Shown: positions 8,971 to 18,852 of the stretch, piece by piece
How positions within the stretch are numbered: the first letter of the stretch is position 1
Layout of the letters: the number at the start of each line of letters is the position of its first letter
DNA from: Bacillus sp. NEB1478
GTDB lineage: Bacteria > Bacillota > Bacilli > Bacillales > Fictibacillaceae
Direction: 5' to 3'
Length of the DNA stretch: 64,000 bases
Assembly (NCBI RefSeq): GCF_031582965.1
Contig: NZ_CP134049.1
Location: 310,001 to 374,000 of the forward strand
Made by a program: the position numbers and the translations under genes
Notes under the pieces: model-generated
Databases searched by the model: none
What the model was told of the DNA's origin: nothing
Seen by the model: the letters and a program-made list of their open reading frames with translations, nothing else

Positions 8971-9891
8971 ATGAAAAAGGTTAACCCATATGCACTGCTT
9001 ATTTTAGCGACCTTATTATGGGGAGGGAATTTTGTCATTGGACGAGCGGTTACGAGCAGCCTGCCTCCATTTACGCTGTCTTTTTTTCGCTGGTGCACAG
9101 CTTTACTGATCTTTCTTCCGTTTGCTTGGGGCTCGCTTCAAAAAGAATGGGATTCTGTAAAAAAGTATTGGCCGATCGTCATTCTGATGGCAATAACCGG
9201 AATTACCGGTTTTAACACTTTATTGTACATTGCCCTTCATTATACTACTTCTATCAACGCATCTCTTGTAAATACTTCAACACCAATCGTGATTTACTTG
9301 TTGTCGTTTATCGTGTTAAAAGAGAGGCTGAATAAAAATCAGATCATCGGTACGGTTCTTTCGCTTTTAGGAATTCTCTTTATCCTCTCAAAAGGATCGC
9401 TCGCTCTTTTAATGAAGTTTTCTTTTAATAGCGGAGACTTGATCGTCATCGCAGCGGTCATCTGCTGGGGGATCTATTCCTTATTAATCAAACAGTTTGC
9501 CGGCAGACTTCCTGGATTCAGTACATTTGCGGTTTGTATGGTTTTAGGAATCATCTTGCTTCTTCCGTTCTTTATCCATGAGAGTGCGACGACTCCAGTC
9601 CATTGGTCAGTAGGTTCCGTTTTAACGATTTTGTATACCGGAATTTTTGCTTCGATAGTAGCCTTTATGTCCTGGAACACAGCGGTAGCGAGAGTCGGAG
9701 CGAACAAAGCGGGGGTCTTTTTAAACTTGATTCCTGTGTTTGCTGCTTTTTTTGCCGTTCTTTTTATTCATGAAAAACTAGCCTGGTATCAGCTGGCAGG
9801 CGGTATTTTTGTGATTCTAGGAGTCTATATTTCCACACGGTTGACGAAAATAGAGAAACAGAGGATTGCGGTTCTAAGAGAGGAAGCGTAA
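8971..9891 (+). CDS. EamA/DMT family transporter
   Basis: Membrane protein of 306 aa with ten predicted helices and two EamA repeats. ATG 8971 is preferred over a TTG at 8890 in the same frame: a GGTGGAGA site precedes 8971, and the protein then begins MKKVNPYALLILATLLWGGN, the normal family N-terminus, while the 27 upstream residues are hydrophilic. The C-terminus (STRLTKIEKQRIAVLREEA) is basic and cytoplasmic. Substrate unknown. Confidence 0.85.
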   Translation: MKKVNPYALLILATLLWGGNFVIGRAVTSSLPPFTLSFFRWCTALLIFLPFAWGSLQKEWDSVKKYWPIVILMAITGITGFNTLLYIALHYTTSINASLVNTSTPIVIYLLSFIVLKERLNKNQIIGTVLSLLGILFILSKGSLALLMKFSFNSGDLIVIAAVICWGIYSLLIKQFAGRLPGFSTFAVCMVLGIILLLPFFIHESATTPVHWSVGSVLTILYTGIFASIVAFMSWNTAVARVGANKAGVFLNLIPVFAAFFAVLFIHEKLAWYQLAGGIFVILGVYISTRLTKIEKQRIAVLREEA

Positions 9892-9993
9892 ACTGGAAAA
9901 GTGGATATTTTTTACAAAAATATGAAACTTTATTTCTTTATTGTTCGTAAACTAGAAGGTAAATAAGATACTGGAGTTTGGTTAGGAGGAGTC

Positions 9994-10941
9994 ATGAGTA
10001 AACATACGTTGGAGCTTAGAAATTTAACGAAAACAATCAAAGGCAAAACGATCGTAGATGATCTTTCATTCTCAGTGAGAGAAGGGGAGATCTTTGGTTT
10101 GCTCGGTCCGAATGGAGCTGGAAAGACGACGACGATCCGGATGATTGTGGGATTGATCTCAATTACGGACGGCGATGTTATTGTGAACGGCAATAACGTC
10201 AGCAAAGACTTTGAAAAAGCGATGGAACGCGTTGGTGCAATCGTCGAGAATCCGCAGCTTTATGATTTTATGTCAGGCTACAAAAACTTGATGCAATACG
10301 CGAGAATCATGCCAGGCGTAACAAAAGAAAGAGTAGATGAAGTTGTTAAGTTAGTAGATTTAGATTATGCGATTCATGACAAAGTGAAAACCTATTCACT
10401 CGGTATGAGACAGCGTCTTGGCGTGGCACAAGCGCTATTACATAAGCCGAACATCTTAATTCTGGACGAGCCGACAAACGGACTTGATCCACAAGGAATG
10501 TACGATCTTCGGAATTATTTGCGCATGCTCGCAAACAACGGCACGTCTGTTATCGTTTCTTCCCATATTCTAGCTGAAATGCAGCTTATGTGTGACCGTG
10601 TGGCAATCATCCAGCACGGAAAACTTGTACGAATCGATGAAATTTCACATCATGAAGAAACAGATGTAAAAGTGCATTTCATGATCGATGGTGATGTTTC
10701 TGATGCGAAGCGCGTACTTTCCGATCTGAATCCTGAGTTAGTGGTTGAAGAGTCAGGGAATGAGCTTGTAGTGGAAACAGCTGATATAAAAGTGATTGCA
10801 GAGATCAATAAACAGCTCGTGCTGGCAGGAGTTCCGGTTGTCGGTATTCTGCGCAAAACGAAGACATTGGAAGAAAGATTCCTTGAAATGACGAAGAAAG
10901 GGGGCGATCTGAATGAAATGGCTGTCCCTGTTAACAAATGA
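9994..10941 (+). CDS. ABC transporter ATP-binding protein (NatA/BcrA type)
   Basis: ATPase of 315 aa for an ABC-2 type exporter. Walker A is GPNGAGKT near residue 38, the signature is YSLGMRQRLG near 132, and Walker B plus the catalytic Glu is ILDEPTNGLDP near 155, with the switch His in SSHILAEM. The C-terminal 90 residues form the regulatory extension common in this subfamily. AGGAGG precedes ATG 9994. The last 29 bases overlap the permease gene, so translation is coupled. Relatives export sodium, bacitracin-like peptides or lantibiotics; nothing here selects a substrate. Confidence 0.88.
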   Translation: MSKHTLELRNLTKTIKGKTIVDDLSFSVREGEIFGLLGPNGAGKTTTIRMIVGLISITDGDVIVNGNNVSKDFEKAMERVGAIVENPQLYDFMSGYKNLMQYARIMPGVTKERVDEVVKLVDLDYAIHDKVKTYSLGMRQRLGVAQALLHKPNILILDEPTNGLDPQGMYDLRNYLRMLANNGTSVIVSSHILAEMQLMCDRVAIIQHGKLVRIDEISHHEETDVKVHFMIDGDVSDAKRVLSDLNPELVVEESGNELVVETADIKVIAEINKQLVLAGVPVVGILRKTKTLEERFLEMTKKGGDLNEMAVPVNK

Positions 10942-11875
10942 GTGGATTAAAACTTTCAGCAGAATGAGAACGTGGTTTTTCTTGGCGATCCCCGTTCTGA
11001 TTATTATCGGAGTTGCGGTTTACGATAAAGTAACCGTTGATGAAACGGATCACGCCAATTGGAAACAAGAGCTGCAGGTTCAGATTGACAACGATAAAAA
11101 AGAACTAGCTGAAATGAAGAAAGCAGACAATGATGCTCCTGATTCTTATACTGACTATTTGGAAACAGAAATTGAAAAAAACGAATACATGATAAAAAAT
11201 GATATTTCGCCATATGAAGGAACGACATGGCAGTTCATGAAAGACATGGCGCCAATTTCTTCATTAATCGGATTGTTCGTAATCGTTGTCGCAAGTGACA
11301 TTGTTTCGAGCGAGTTTTCAAAAGGAACCATTAAAATGCTGCTTATCCGACCATACAGCCGGTGGAAAATTCTTTTATCCAAACTACTGGCTACACTGGG
11401 CTTTGCCTTTGTGATGTGGATCGTCGTGATTGCTGCCTCATGGCTCGTTGGAGGACTTGCCTATGGGTTTGGCGGTATGGATCAAACATACTTTGTGAAT
11501 GCTGATGGACAAATGAAAGAAAAATTACTCGTGGAATACGTGTTTACGAATATTGGACTCGAGTTTATCGAGTTAGCAGTAGTTGTAGCTTTGTGTTTCA
11601 TGATCTCCACCTTGTTCATGAGTAACTCAGTCGCGATCGGTGTAGCGATGTTCACGATGTTTGCCGGAAATACAATCGTCATGCTTCTTGCAGCGAAAAA
11701 GTGGATCATCTACTCATTGTTTGCAAACATGGATTTGACCCATTTAATAGATGGTCAAAACCAGGTGATCGAAGGATTATCACTGCCGTTCTCGATCAGC
11801 ATGCTGGCCATTTATACAGCAATCTTCCTTGCCATTACGTTTATGGTTTTCCAAAAGCGCGACGTGAAGGCATAA
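10913..11875 (+). CDS. ABC-2 type transporter permease
   Basis: Membrane partner of the preceding ATPase, 320 aa. One N-terminal helix (about 18-38) is followed by a charged extracytoplasmic domain of roughly 70 residues and then five more helices; SSEFSKGTIKMLLIRPYSRW near residue 125 is the typical ABC-2 coupling segment. ATG 10913 has a GGGGGCGAT site inside the ATPase gene. The transport direction is expected to be outward. Confidence 0.85.
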   Translation: MKWLSLLTNEWIKTFSRMRTWFFLAIPVLIIIGVAVYDKVTVDETDHANWKQELQVQIDNDKKELAEMKKADNDAPDSYTDYLETEIEKNEYMIKNDISPYEGTTWQFMKDMAPISSLIGLFVIVVASDIVSSEFSKGTIKMLLIRPYSRWKILLSKLLATLGFAFVMWIVVIAASWLVGGLAYGFGGMDQTYFVNADGQMKEKLLVEYVFTNIGLEFIELAVVVALCFMISTLFMSNSVAIGVAMFTMFAGNTIVMLLAAKKWIIYSLFANMDLTHLIDGQNQVIEGLSLPFSISMLAIYTAIFLAITFMVFQKRDVKA

Positions 11876-11889
11876 GTAGTACAAAAGAA

Positions 11890-11932
11890 GGGGTCTGACC
11901 CCACACGTGGACAAATCCCTGATTTGTCCACG
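11890..11932 (+). repeat. REP-like element, copy 1
   Basis: A GGGGTCTGACCCC core is followed by ACACGTGGACAAAT, a short loop and ATTTGTCCACG, which forms a strong hairpin. It shares core and hairpin bases with the copy at 20641. Confidence 0.7.
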
Positions 11933-11935
11933 CCA

Positions 11936-11968
11936 AAAGGACAGGAGAACGTGTACTCCTGTCCTTTT
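11936..11968. terminator. Terminator after the ABC exporter genes
   Basis: A perfect 12-bp stem (aaaggacaggag with ctcctgtccttt) with a T run on the plus strand. Confidence 0.85.
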
Positions 11969-12043
11969 TCTATTTCATGAGCAGTTTTACGAATCGGAGG
12001 ATCTGCTACTGAAAGTCATACAAACTCTCATTATTCTATCAAT

Positions 12044-13327
12044 CTATTGTGCTTGCTGGAATTGATCTTCCTCTGTCGAACCTTTCAAAGCGGTTGTTGA
12101 AGATGTTCCTCCTGAAACGAGTTGTGATACCTCGTCGAAAAAGCCTGTGCCTACTTCACGCTGGTGGCGGGTAGCTGTGTATCCGTCCACTTCGCTATCG
12201 AATTCACGCTGCTGCAATTCCGAATAAGCGCCCATGCCACGAGCCTTGTATCCTTTTGCCAGCTCGAACATGCTGTGGTTCAAGGCGTGGAAGCCAGCAA
12301 GCGTAACGAACTGGAACTTGTAACCCATTTCAGCAATCTGCTGCTGAAACGTCTCGATCGTCGCATCATCCAATTTCTTTTTCCAGTTAAATGAAGGCGA
12401 GCAGTTGTAAGCCAGCAGTTTGCCAGGGAACTTTTCATGTATCGCATCTGCAAATCGCTGAGCTTGCTCTAGGTTCGGTTCAGAAGTTTCGCACCAAACG
12501 AGATCTGCATATGGAGCATAAGCTAGACCGCGCGCAATGGCTTGATCGATGCCTGATTTTGTTCGATAAAATCCTTCAGCAGTACGTTCGCCAGTAATGA
12601 ACGCCTGGTCTTCAGGGTCGATGTCACTCGTGATTAAGTCAGCTGCGTCGGCATCCGTACGTGCGATCAATATCGTCGGAACACCCATAACGTCTGCTGC
12701 TAGGCGAGCGGAGATTAAGTTTCGTACAGCTGTCTGTGTTGGCAATAAGACTTTACCGCCTAAGTGACCACATTTTTTCTCAGAAGACAGCTGATCTTCA
12801 AAGTGAACAGCAGATGCACCAGATTCGATCATGCCTTTCATCAGCTCAAAAACATTCAGTTGCCCACCAAAACCGGCTTCCGCATCGGCGATAATCGGCA
12901 GGAAGTAATCCACCTCATTGCCGCCTTCTAGATGCTGGATCTGATCAGCGCGCTGAAGAGCAGAATTGATGCGTTTTACAACAGATGGCACACTGTTTGC
13001 AGGATAAAGACTCTGGTCAGGATACATGTTTCCAGAAAGGTTGGCGTCAGCAGCGACTTGCCACCCGCTTAAGTATACGGCCTTCAAACCGGCCTTTGCT
13101 TGCTGCACCGCCTGGTTCCCCGTTAGAGCACCTAAAGCGTTTACATATGGTTCCGTTTGAAGCAGATTCCAGAATTTTTCGGAGCCATACTTAGCAAGCG
13201 AATGTTCTATGTCGATCGAACCTCTTAATCGAATAACCTCTTCAGCAGAGTAAGGTCGGGTGATTCCTTCCCAGCGGCTTTCGTTTTCCCACATTTCTTG
13301 CAGCTTTTGTACACGTGATTGACTCAT
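12044..13327 (-). CDS. aceA: Isocitrate lyase
   Basis: Glyoxylate-shunt enzyme that cleaves isocitrate to glyoxylate and succinate; 427 aa, the normal bacterial length. The catalytic loop KKCGHLGGK is at residues 184-192 with Cys186. Metal-site segments are visible (ADAEAGFGG near 148, [13 protein letters not shown]). The start is ATG 13327, beginning [13 protein letters not shown], with GGAGAG upstream; the frame extends 51 bases further without a site. It follows malate synthase with a 99-base gap and is almost certainly cotranscribed with it. Confidence 0.95.
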   Translation of the reverse strand: MSQSRVQKLQEMWENESRWEGITRPYSAEEVIRLRGSIDIEHSLAKYGSEKFWNLLQTEPYVNALGALTGNQAVQQAKAGLKAVYLSGWQVAADANLSGNMYPDQSLYPANSVPSVVKRINSALQRADQIQHLEGGNEVDYFLPIIADAEAGFGGQLNVFELMKGMIESGASAVHFEDQLSSEKKCGHLGGKVLLPTQTAVRNLISARLAADVMGVPTILIARTDADAADLITSDIDPEDQAFITGERTAEGFYRTKSGIDQAIARGLAYAPYADLVWCETSEPNLEQAQRFADAIHEKFPGKLLAYNCSPSFNWKKKLDDATIETFQQQIAEMGYKFQFVTLAGFHALNHSMFELAKGYKARGMGAYSELQQREFDSEVDGYTATRHQREVGTGFFDEVSQLVSGGTSSTTALKGSTEEDQFQQAQ

Positions 13328-13426
13328 GTAAAATCTCTCCTTTAAAGTGTATGATTTTTTAAAAGCAAAATTTTTCAATCTCTCAATAGGGCTGCCGGAT
13401 AATGAATGGCGTCAGCCAAGTTTTCT

Positions 13427-15016
13427 TTAAAGTACGTCGTAGCCTCTTAACGTTAGAAAATCTGGGAAATCATCATTCTTAATCAATTCATCAAATAACT
13501 GAGCAGCTTCAGTAAAACGACCATTAGTGAATGAATCCTCATTCAGCCCTTGCCGTATTTTTTGCATTTCTTCTGCCTTCAGCTGTTCCACCATCTCAAA
13601 TGTCACTTTGCGGCCATCATTTAAAATCCCTTTTGGATGCCGAATCCATTGCCATACTTGCGCTCGTGAAATTTCAGCGGTAGCCGCATCTTCCATCAAG
13701 TTGTTGATCGGCGCAGCGCCTTTTCCTCTCAGCCATGACGCGATGTATTGAATGCCGACACTTATGTTCGTACGTACACCTTCTTCCGTAATGTTACCTT
13801 CTGGAACAGCGACCAGATCGTCAGCAGTTACAACAACGTCATCCCGTTTTCGATCAATTTGATTTGGCTGCGGCATGACACGGTTGAACACTTCCATCGC
13901 AACAGGCACGAGTCCTGGATGGGCAACCCATGTTCCGTCATGACCATCTGTTGCTTCCCGTTCCTTATCCGCACGAACTTTTTCGAAAGCGATCGCGTTT
14001 GCTTTTTCGTCATTTTTAATTGGAATTTGTGCAGCCATTCCCCCGATTGCAGGTGCATTTCGTTTATGGCATGTTTTGATCGCAAGCAGCGAATACGACC
14101 TCATGAATGGGACAGTCATCGTCACGAGAGAACGATCAGGCAAAATAACGTGAGGCTGATGGCGGAACTTTTTGATATAGCTGAAAATATAATCCCAGCG
14201 GCCGCAGTTCACACCTGCCGAATGATCGCGAAGTTCGTATAAAATCTCATCTATCTCAAAAGCTGCAACGATTGTCTCGATGAGTACAGTTGCTTTAATC
14301 GTCCCCCTCGGAATTCCGAGTTGTTCCTGCGCATAAATGAAAACATCATTCCAAAGGCGGGCTTCCAGGTGACTTTCCATCTTAGGCAGATAAAAATAGG
14401 GACCGGATCCGCTTTCGATTAATGATTTTGCATTATGGTAAAAATACAATCCAAAATCTACTAAACTCCCAGACATCGGTACGTTGTCCACTAAGATATG
14501 TTTCTCATCAAGATGCCAGCCACGAGGTCTGACGATTAAAGTCGCTGTCTTTTCCTTAAGCTCATACTTTTTGCCGTTAGCTCCTTCAAGGGAAATCGTG
14601 CGGTTAACAGCGTCTTTAAGGTTGATTTGTCCCTCGATCGTGTTTTCCCACGTTGGTGAGTTTGAATCTTCCAAGTCTGCCATAAACACCTTTGCACCAG
14701 AGTTCAGTGCGTTAACGATCATTTTTCGGTCAACCGGACCAGTTATCTCAACGCGCCGATCCTGAAGATCATCCGGGATAGGAGCAATCGTCCATTCACT
14801 GTTTCTTATGTGCTCTGTTTCAGGTAAAAAGGTGGGGAGCACCCCGGAATCAATCTCTTGCTGCTTTTCTTTACGTTTTCCGAGCAATTCTTGTCTCGCT
14901 GCATTAAAGTTTTGATGAAGCGATTTCAAAAATAAAGTTGCGCCAGGTGTTAGGATCTTCTCAAAAGCTGGGGTGATTTTCCCTGTTACAGTAAGGGATG
15001 AGGTGTCGATTTGCAT
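13427..15016 (-). CDS. aceB: Malate synthase A
   Basis: Condenses glyoxylate with acetyl-CoA to malate, the second glyoxylate-shunt step; 529 aa, typical of isoform A. The family signature [19 protein letters not shown] lies near residue 265, and the magnesium and glyoxylate segments [16 protein letters not shown] precede it. ATG 15016 has AAAGGA upstream. The promoter region carries a TGTTATATAACAG palindrome that recurs before the Lrp-type regulator gene at 15506. The shunt supports growth on acetate or fatty acids. Confidence 0.95.
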   Translation of the reverse strand: MQIDTSSLTVTGKITPAFEKILTPGATLFLKSLHQNFNAARQELLGKRKEKQQEIDSGVLPTFLPETEHIRNSEWTIAPIPDDLQDRRVEITGPVDRKMIVNALNSGAKVFMADLEDSNSPTWENTIEGQINLKDAVNRTISLEGANGKKYELKEKTATLIVRPRGWHLDEKHILVDNVPMSGSLVDFGLYFYHNAKSLIESGSGPYFYLPKMESHLEARLWNDVFIYAQEQLGIPRGTIKATVLIETIVAAFEIDEILYELRDHSAGVNCGRWDYIFSYIKKFRHQPHVILPDRSLVTMTVPFMRSYSLLAIKTCHKRNAPAIGGMAAQIPIKNDEKANAIAFEKVRADKEREATDGHDGTWVAHPGLVPVAMEVFNRVMPQPNQIDRKRDDVVVTADDLVAVPEGNITEEGVRTNISVGIQYIASWLRGKGAAPINNLMEDAATAEISRAQVWQWIRHPKGILNDGRKVTFEMVEQLKAEEMQKIRQGLNEDSFTNGRFTEAAQLFDELIKNDDFPDFLTLRGYDVL

Positions 15017-15071
15017 GTATACAACAGTCCTTTCCAGAATTTGTTATGATACAATTAATGATAAATTATCA

Positions 15072-15084
15072 TGTTATATAACAG
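15072..15084. promoter_or_regulatory. Candidate operator TGTTATATAACAG upstream of aceB
   Basis: A 12-bp perfect palindrome about 55 bases upstream of the aceB start. Next to it, ATGATAAATTATCAT (15059-15073) is also a dyad. Matching motifs occur at 15290-15300, 15308-15319 and 15413-15426. Confidence 0.5.
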
Positions 15085-15101
15085 CATGAACAAAAAAACG
15101 T

Positions 15102-15233
15102 TTATCTTTCGTGTTTTCCAATACAGCGTTCACATTCATATAGATAAGATTCATGCTGTTCTTCGATTTCACATCCACATTCTGTACAGGTCTTCTTAGG
15201 CATGTTGCGGTAAAATTCTAGATAATTTTTCAT
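15102..15233 (-). CDS. YhfH-family small Cys-rich protein, 43 aa
   Basis: Small gene with GGAGG ten bases before ATG 15233. The protein starts MKNYLEFYRNMPKKTC and carries CTECGCE near residues 16-22 and CERC at 34-37, a likely zinc ribbon. The pattern of an aromatic N-terminus, a PKK turn, CxECG and EEQHE matches the Bacillus YhfH family as I know it, whose function is unknown. It lies between aceB and the Lrp-type regulator gene. Confidence 0.8.
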   Translation of the reverse strand: MKNYLEFYRNMPKKTCTECGCEIEEQHESYLYECERCIGKHER

Positions 15234-15289
15234 TTTTAAATTCCTCCCTGGATTTGTTTTGATTTGATTAATAGCATTGTATTATAACA

Positions 15290-15319
15290 GTTATTAAAAT
15301 GCAACGGCTGTTATATAAT
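15290..15319. promoter_or_regulatory. Two further copies of the CTGTTATAWAACAG-like motif
   Basis: TATTATAACAG ends at 15300 and CTGTTATATAAT spans 15308-15319. They lie 57 bases or more upstream of the YhfH start and about 190 bases upstream of the Lrp-type gene, and could control either. Confidence 0.4.
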
Positions 15320-15412
15320 TATTTTTAATATTTGCGTTTTTTAAGGCAAATGACCCATTATTTTTACATGATCAAACAAATAATTCTAGTATTTTACTGC
15401 GATGTACCGTTT

Positions 15413-15426
15413 CTGTTATAAAACAG
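15413..15426. promoter_or_regulatory. Palindrome CTGTTATAAAACAG upstream of the Lrp-type regulator
   Basis: A near-perfect dyad about 80 bases before the regulator start. It is placed for autoregulation and shares its half-sites with the motif before aceB. Confidence 0.5.
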
Positions 15427-15505
15427 ATGGTAAAACAGTGGTTTATTGAATTTTTTGAAAATAATGCTTACAATGATTACATTCAAATTAGGCGTGGTGA
15501 TAGTA

Positions 15506-15955
15506 TTGAAGATAGATGATACAGATCGAAAAATATTAGAGCTTCTCACACAGGATGGAAGGATGTCGTATGCCGAGATCGGTAAGGAACTCAGCCTTTC
15601 CAGAGTGTCTGTACGCGAGCGGGTCAACCAATTGAAGAATGCCGGCATTATTGAAAAGTTCAGTGTTGTCATTGATTCTGAAGCAGTTGGCAAAACAGTC
15701 TCTGCATTTTTCGAAGTCGATTGCGAACCAGCGTATCTAGTAAAAGTAGCTGAAAAACTCGTAAACAACCCAAGTGTGGCAAGCTGTTATCAAATGACAG
15801 GTCCAAGCACGCTGCATATGCACGTCCTTGTAGAAGATTTTCCGTCACTCGAGAAATTCATCAACAACGAGCTATATGGAATCAAAGGGATATCCCGAGT
15901 AGAATCACACATTCTATTAAGACGATTCAAGAGCCGTTCAGGATTGAAACTGTAA
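15506..15955 (+). CDS. Lrp/AsnC family transcriptional regulator
   Basis: DNA-binding regulator of 149 aa. The N-terminal helix-turn-helix (YAEIGKELSLSRVSVRERVN, about 21-40) is followed by the RAM ligand-binding and oligomerisation domain (from about 60). TTG 15506 gives the canonical N-terminus LKIDDTDRKILELL and has a GGTGAT site; the frame extends to 15446, and GTG codons at 15494 and 15497 are alternatives. Proteins of this type usually bind multiple dyads as octamers, which fits the repeated palindromes between here and aceB. The effector is unknown. Confidence 0.85.
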   Translation: MKIDDTDRKILELLTQDGRMSYAEIGKELSLSRVSVRERVNQLKNAGIIEKFSVVIDSEAVGKTVSAFFEVDCEPAYLVKVAEKLVNNPSVASCYQMTGPSTLHMHVLVEDFPSLEKFINNELYGIKGISRVESHILLRRFKSRSGLKL

Positions 15956-15973
15956 TTTTTAAGGAGTATAGAG

Positions 15974-16666
15974 ATGAAATCAACCGATAAAGAGATCATT
16001 CAACAACCAGTTCAGTCAATAAGTAAATGGAATGATAAAATCTGGCTTACGATCGGCGACAGTATTACTGCTTTTGATCAAATGACTTTAGAGGGATCTC
16101 TAGTTAGAGGTTATCAAACAGTCATGCATGAAAAAATCGGATTTAAAGAATACCGCAATGTGGGTTGTCCAGGTGCTACGATGTCTGATGTTGATGAAGA
16201 TTCCACGACCGTATCTGGTAAAACGCTAATCATTGATGACGTTGACGTGATAACGATCTTCTCGGGTACGAATGATTTTAGAGTTGATGTGCCGCTGGGC
16301 TCACTTGGTATGGTTGGGGATGAAATTTTAGATACTGCTACATTTTTTGGTGCCTATCGAAGTTTGATTGAAGACCTTTTAATGAAAAAACCTTCAATAA
16401 AAATTTATTTATGGACGCCATTGCAGCGGGATAATGCAGGCTATGATGTGAATTTTATAAACAAAGCAGGACATAGGCTGATTGATTATGTGGATGCTGT
16501 CAAACAAATCGGCGAGATGTACGCCATCCCGGTCTTAGATTTATACCGATTAAGCGGAATAAACAAACTAAATTTAGATATCTATACATATGATGGCTTG
16601 CACCCTATCAACAGCGGTTATGAAAGAATCGCCGATAGCGCCCTAGGGTTTATGGAGATCTATTAA
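15974..16666 (+). CDS. SGNH/GDSL hydrolase family protein
   Basis: Serine hydrolase of 230 aa, cytosolic because no signal peptide is seen. Block I is TIGDSITAF with nucleophile Ser30, the Gly block lies near RNVGCPGATM, the Asn block is GTNDFR, and the catalytic Asp-His pair is DGLHP near residue 205. The family contains esterases, lipases and deacetylases; the substrate cannot be inferred. It starts 18 bases after the Lrp-type gene with AAGGAG upstream, so the two may be cotranscribed. Confidence 0.85.
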   Translation: MKSTDKEIIQQPVQSISKWNDKIWLTIGDSITAFDQMTLEGSLVRGYQTVMHEKIGFKEYRNVGCPGATMSDVDEDSTTVSGKTLIIDDVDVITIFSGTNDFRVDVPLGSLGMVGDEILDTATFFGAYRSLIEDLLMKKPSIKIYLWTPLQRDNAGYDVNFINKAGHRLIDYVDAVKQIGEMYAIPVLDLYRLSGINKLNLDIYTYDGLHPINSGYERIADSALGFMEIY

Positions 16667-16681
16667 TAAAGTTTTGTTGAG

Positions 16682-16716
16682 AGCAGAATTCCAGAGATTG
16701 GAAAGCTGCTTTTTTA
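16682..16716 (+). terminator. Terminator after the SGNH hydrolase gene
   Basis: agcag..cc pairs with gg..ctgct, with an imperfect middle, followed by TTTTTT. Confidence 0.6.
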
Positions 16717-16814
16717 TATTCAACAATAGTGTTAAAAACAAAAACATCCAAATCTACCATTTCCTTTAATGCTTTTCCTGATTATAATAAAAGTTGTTTG
16801 AAAGTTTCATAAAT

Positions 16815-16828
16815 TGAAAGCGTTTTAC
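16815..16828 (+). promoter_or_regulatory. Candidate cre (CcpA) site upstream of putP
   Basis: TGAAAGCGTTTTAC matches 12 of 14 positions of TGWAARCGYTWNCW. It lies about 17 bases downstream of a TATAAT at 16793-16798, where CcpA would block the polymerase. Confidence 0.45.
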
Positions 16829-16857
16829 AACAAGAGAAGGCAGGAGGAAAACTGAAT

Positions 16858-18327
16858 ATGGATTATGGTGTTATTTTTTCAATCAGCGTTTACATGATCG
16901 GCATGGTGCTTATTGGGTTGTATGCTTATCGAAAAACAAACAATCTTACCGATTATATGCTAGGCGGGCGAAACTTGGGTCCTGCGGTTACAGCGTTAAG
17001 TGCCGGTGCATCAGATATGAGCGGATGGCTGCTAATGGGGCTGCCCGGGGCAATGTATGCGTCCGGATTGAGCAGCGGGTGGATCGTTGTCGGATTGTGT
17101 GCAGGTGCTTATTTAAACTGGCTGTTTGTGGCACCGCGCTTAAGAACATACACGGAGGTTTCAAATAACTCCATTACGATTCCGGATTATTTCGAGAATC
17201 GCTTTAAGGACAAATCTCGTATTTTAAGAATCACATCTGCTTTTGTTATTATTATCTTTTTTACTTTTTACTCATCATCGGGCATGGTTGCTGGCGGTCA
17301 GCTCTTTAAAACTGCTTTTGGAATGAGCTATCAGTGGGGAATGATCCTGACAGCTGGAGTCGTTATTATTTATACATTATTCGGCGGATTTTTAGCAGTA
17401 AGCTACACGGATTTCGTTCAGGGAACTATCATGTTTTTAGCTTTAATTCTCGTGCCGGTTGTGACCATCATGCATGTTGGCGGATGGGGTGCATCACTTA
17501 ACGAGATCCAAAGTGTGAGTCCGGCACTTTTAGATGCATTTAAAGGGACAAGCTTAATCGGAATCATCTCATTACTTGCGTGGGGACTTGGTTATTTTGG
17601 TCAGCCGCATATTATCGTTCGTTTTATGGCGATCACTTCTGTTAAAGACATGAAGAGTGCCCGCAGAATCGGCATGGGCTGGATGATCTTTTCGATCGTT
17701 GGAGCTATGTTCACAGGTCTTGTGGGAATCGCGTATTTCAATCAAGCAGGAACACCGCTCGATGCATCGAAAGCGGAAACAGTCTTTATTTTATTATCTG
17801 AAGTGTTGTTTCATCCGATCATTACAGGATTCTTGTTAGCGGCGATCCTTGCGGCGGTCATGAGTACGATCTCGTCTCAGCTGCTAGTCACTTCAAGTGC
17901 GCTGACAGAAGACTTTTATAAAGCGTTTGTTAAACGTTCAGCTTCCGACAAGGAGCTTGTGTTTGTCGGCCGTTTAGCTGTACTAGTCGTTTCCGTGATT
18001 GCTTTTATTATGGCACTGAATCCGAGTGAAACGATCTTAAACCTTGTTGGATATGCATGGGCTGGATTTGGAGCAGCATTCGGACCAGTCGTTATTTTGA
18101 GCTTATATTGGAAGCGCATGACGAAATGGGCGGCGTTTGCTGGAATCGTGGTTGGAGCCATCACTGTTATCGTATGGGAGCTGATTCCGAGATTTGCGGA
18201 CGTTTATGAAATCATTCCAGGATTCATTGCGTGTACAATTACGATATTTGTCGTCAGTCTCTTAACAAAAGCGCCAAGTGCAGAGATCAACCGTGAATTT
18301 GAAGAAGCACAGCGATTAGTTTCATAA
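16858..18327 (+). CDS. putP: Sodium/proline symporter
   Basis: Sodium:solute symporter of 489 aa with about 13 helices, the normal size for PutP/OpuE. The early segment YMLGGRNLGPAVTALSAGASDMSGWLLMGLPGAMY (about 34-68) is the typical sodium and proline site region of PutP. AGGAGG lies before ATG 16858. It imports proline for catabolism or osmoprotection; a cre-like site suggests catabolic use, but no proline dehydrogenase gene is nearby. Confidence 0.9.
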   Translation: MDYGVIFSISVYMIGMVLIGLYAYRKTNNLTDYMLGGRNLGPAVTALSAGASDMSGWLLMGLPGAMYASGLSSGWIVVGLCAGAYLNWLFVAPRLRTYTEVSNNSITIPDYFENRFKDKSRILRITSAFVIIIFFTFYSSSGMVAGGQLFKTAFGMSYQWGMILTAGVVIIYTLFGGFLAVSYTDFVQGTIMFLALILVPVVTIMHVGGWGASLNEIQSVSPALLDAFKGTSLIGIISLLAWGLGYFGQPHIIVRFMAITSVKDMKSARRIGMGWMIFSIVGAMFTGLVGIAYFNQAGTPLDASKAETVFILLSEVLFHPIITGFLLAAILAAVMSTISSQLLVTSSALTEDFYKAFVKRSASDKELVFVGRLAVLVVSVIAFIMALNPSETILNLVGYAWAGFGAAFGPVVILSLYWKRMTKWAAFAGIVVGAITVIVWELIPRFADVYEIIPGFIACTITIFVVSLLTKAPSAEINREFEEAQRLVS

Positions 18328-18334
18328 AAAAATG

Positions 18335-18366
18335 AGAACCTTTCTGAATACAGAGAGGTTCTTTTT
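18335..18366 (+). terminator. Terminator after putP
   Basis: A 12-bp stem (agaacctttctg with cagagaggttct, one wobble pair) and loop aata, followed by TTTTT. Confidence 0.85.
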
Positions 18367-18378
18367 AGTGACAAGATA

Positions 18379-18642
18379 TCAACCCATTAGATTAGCTAAA
18401 AAGTATTGAAAAAAATAAGTTCCAATACAGCTAAAGCTCATGACTAAAAGTGCGATCGATAAATAGGGATTGTAATGAGGTTCTTTTTTTGAACGCCATA
18501 AATAGACGATGGATAAACCGAAACTAAAAATAAAAATGACTAACCATAAGGGTCCAAAAGGAAACAAACCATAATTCATTAAAAAATCGGCTACGTATAT
18601 CAAGTTAATCAGAAGTAAACTGAAGAAAAAAAATTGTTTCAT
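18379..18642 (-). CDS. Small membrane protein, 87 aa, hypothetical
   Basis: No family recognised. Three hydrophobic helices are visible (about 3-22, 29-47 and 58-82), with the charged loop RSKKEPHYNP between the second and third. ATG 18642 is chosen because GAAGGTG sits about six bases upstream; the frame extends to 18651. It is convergent with putP and divergent from the MFS gene. Confidence 0.6.
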   Translation of the reverse strand: MKQFFFFSLLLINLIYVADFLMNYGLFPFGPLWLVIFIFSFGLSIVYLWRSKKEPHYNPYLSIALLVMSFSCIGTYFFQYFLANLMG

Positions 18643-18852
18643 GATCAACACCTTCGCTTCTTTTTAAACCATATATTACCATACACTCTGGATTATGAGT
18701 GAAATCTTATGGATATAAATTTTGTCGAATTACAAAAAGGGTGTGGGCTTACTGTATAAAATGGTCCTTTTTAAATGGATTGTATTAACAAATTTGTATA
18801 TTTATTTCTCTTAGTCTGGTTTACTATTAATTAGGCAGAGGAGGTTTTTCAT

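Noticed and set aside
13748..14242. 164-codon plus-strand frame within aceB
   Set aside because: It is antisense to a conserved part of malate synthase, with no ribosome site or family resemblance.
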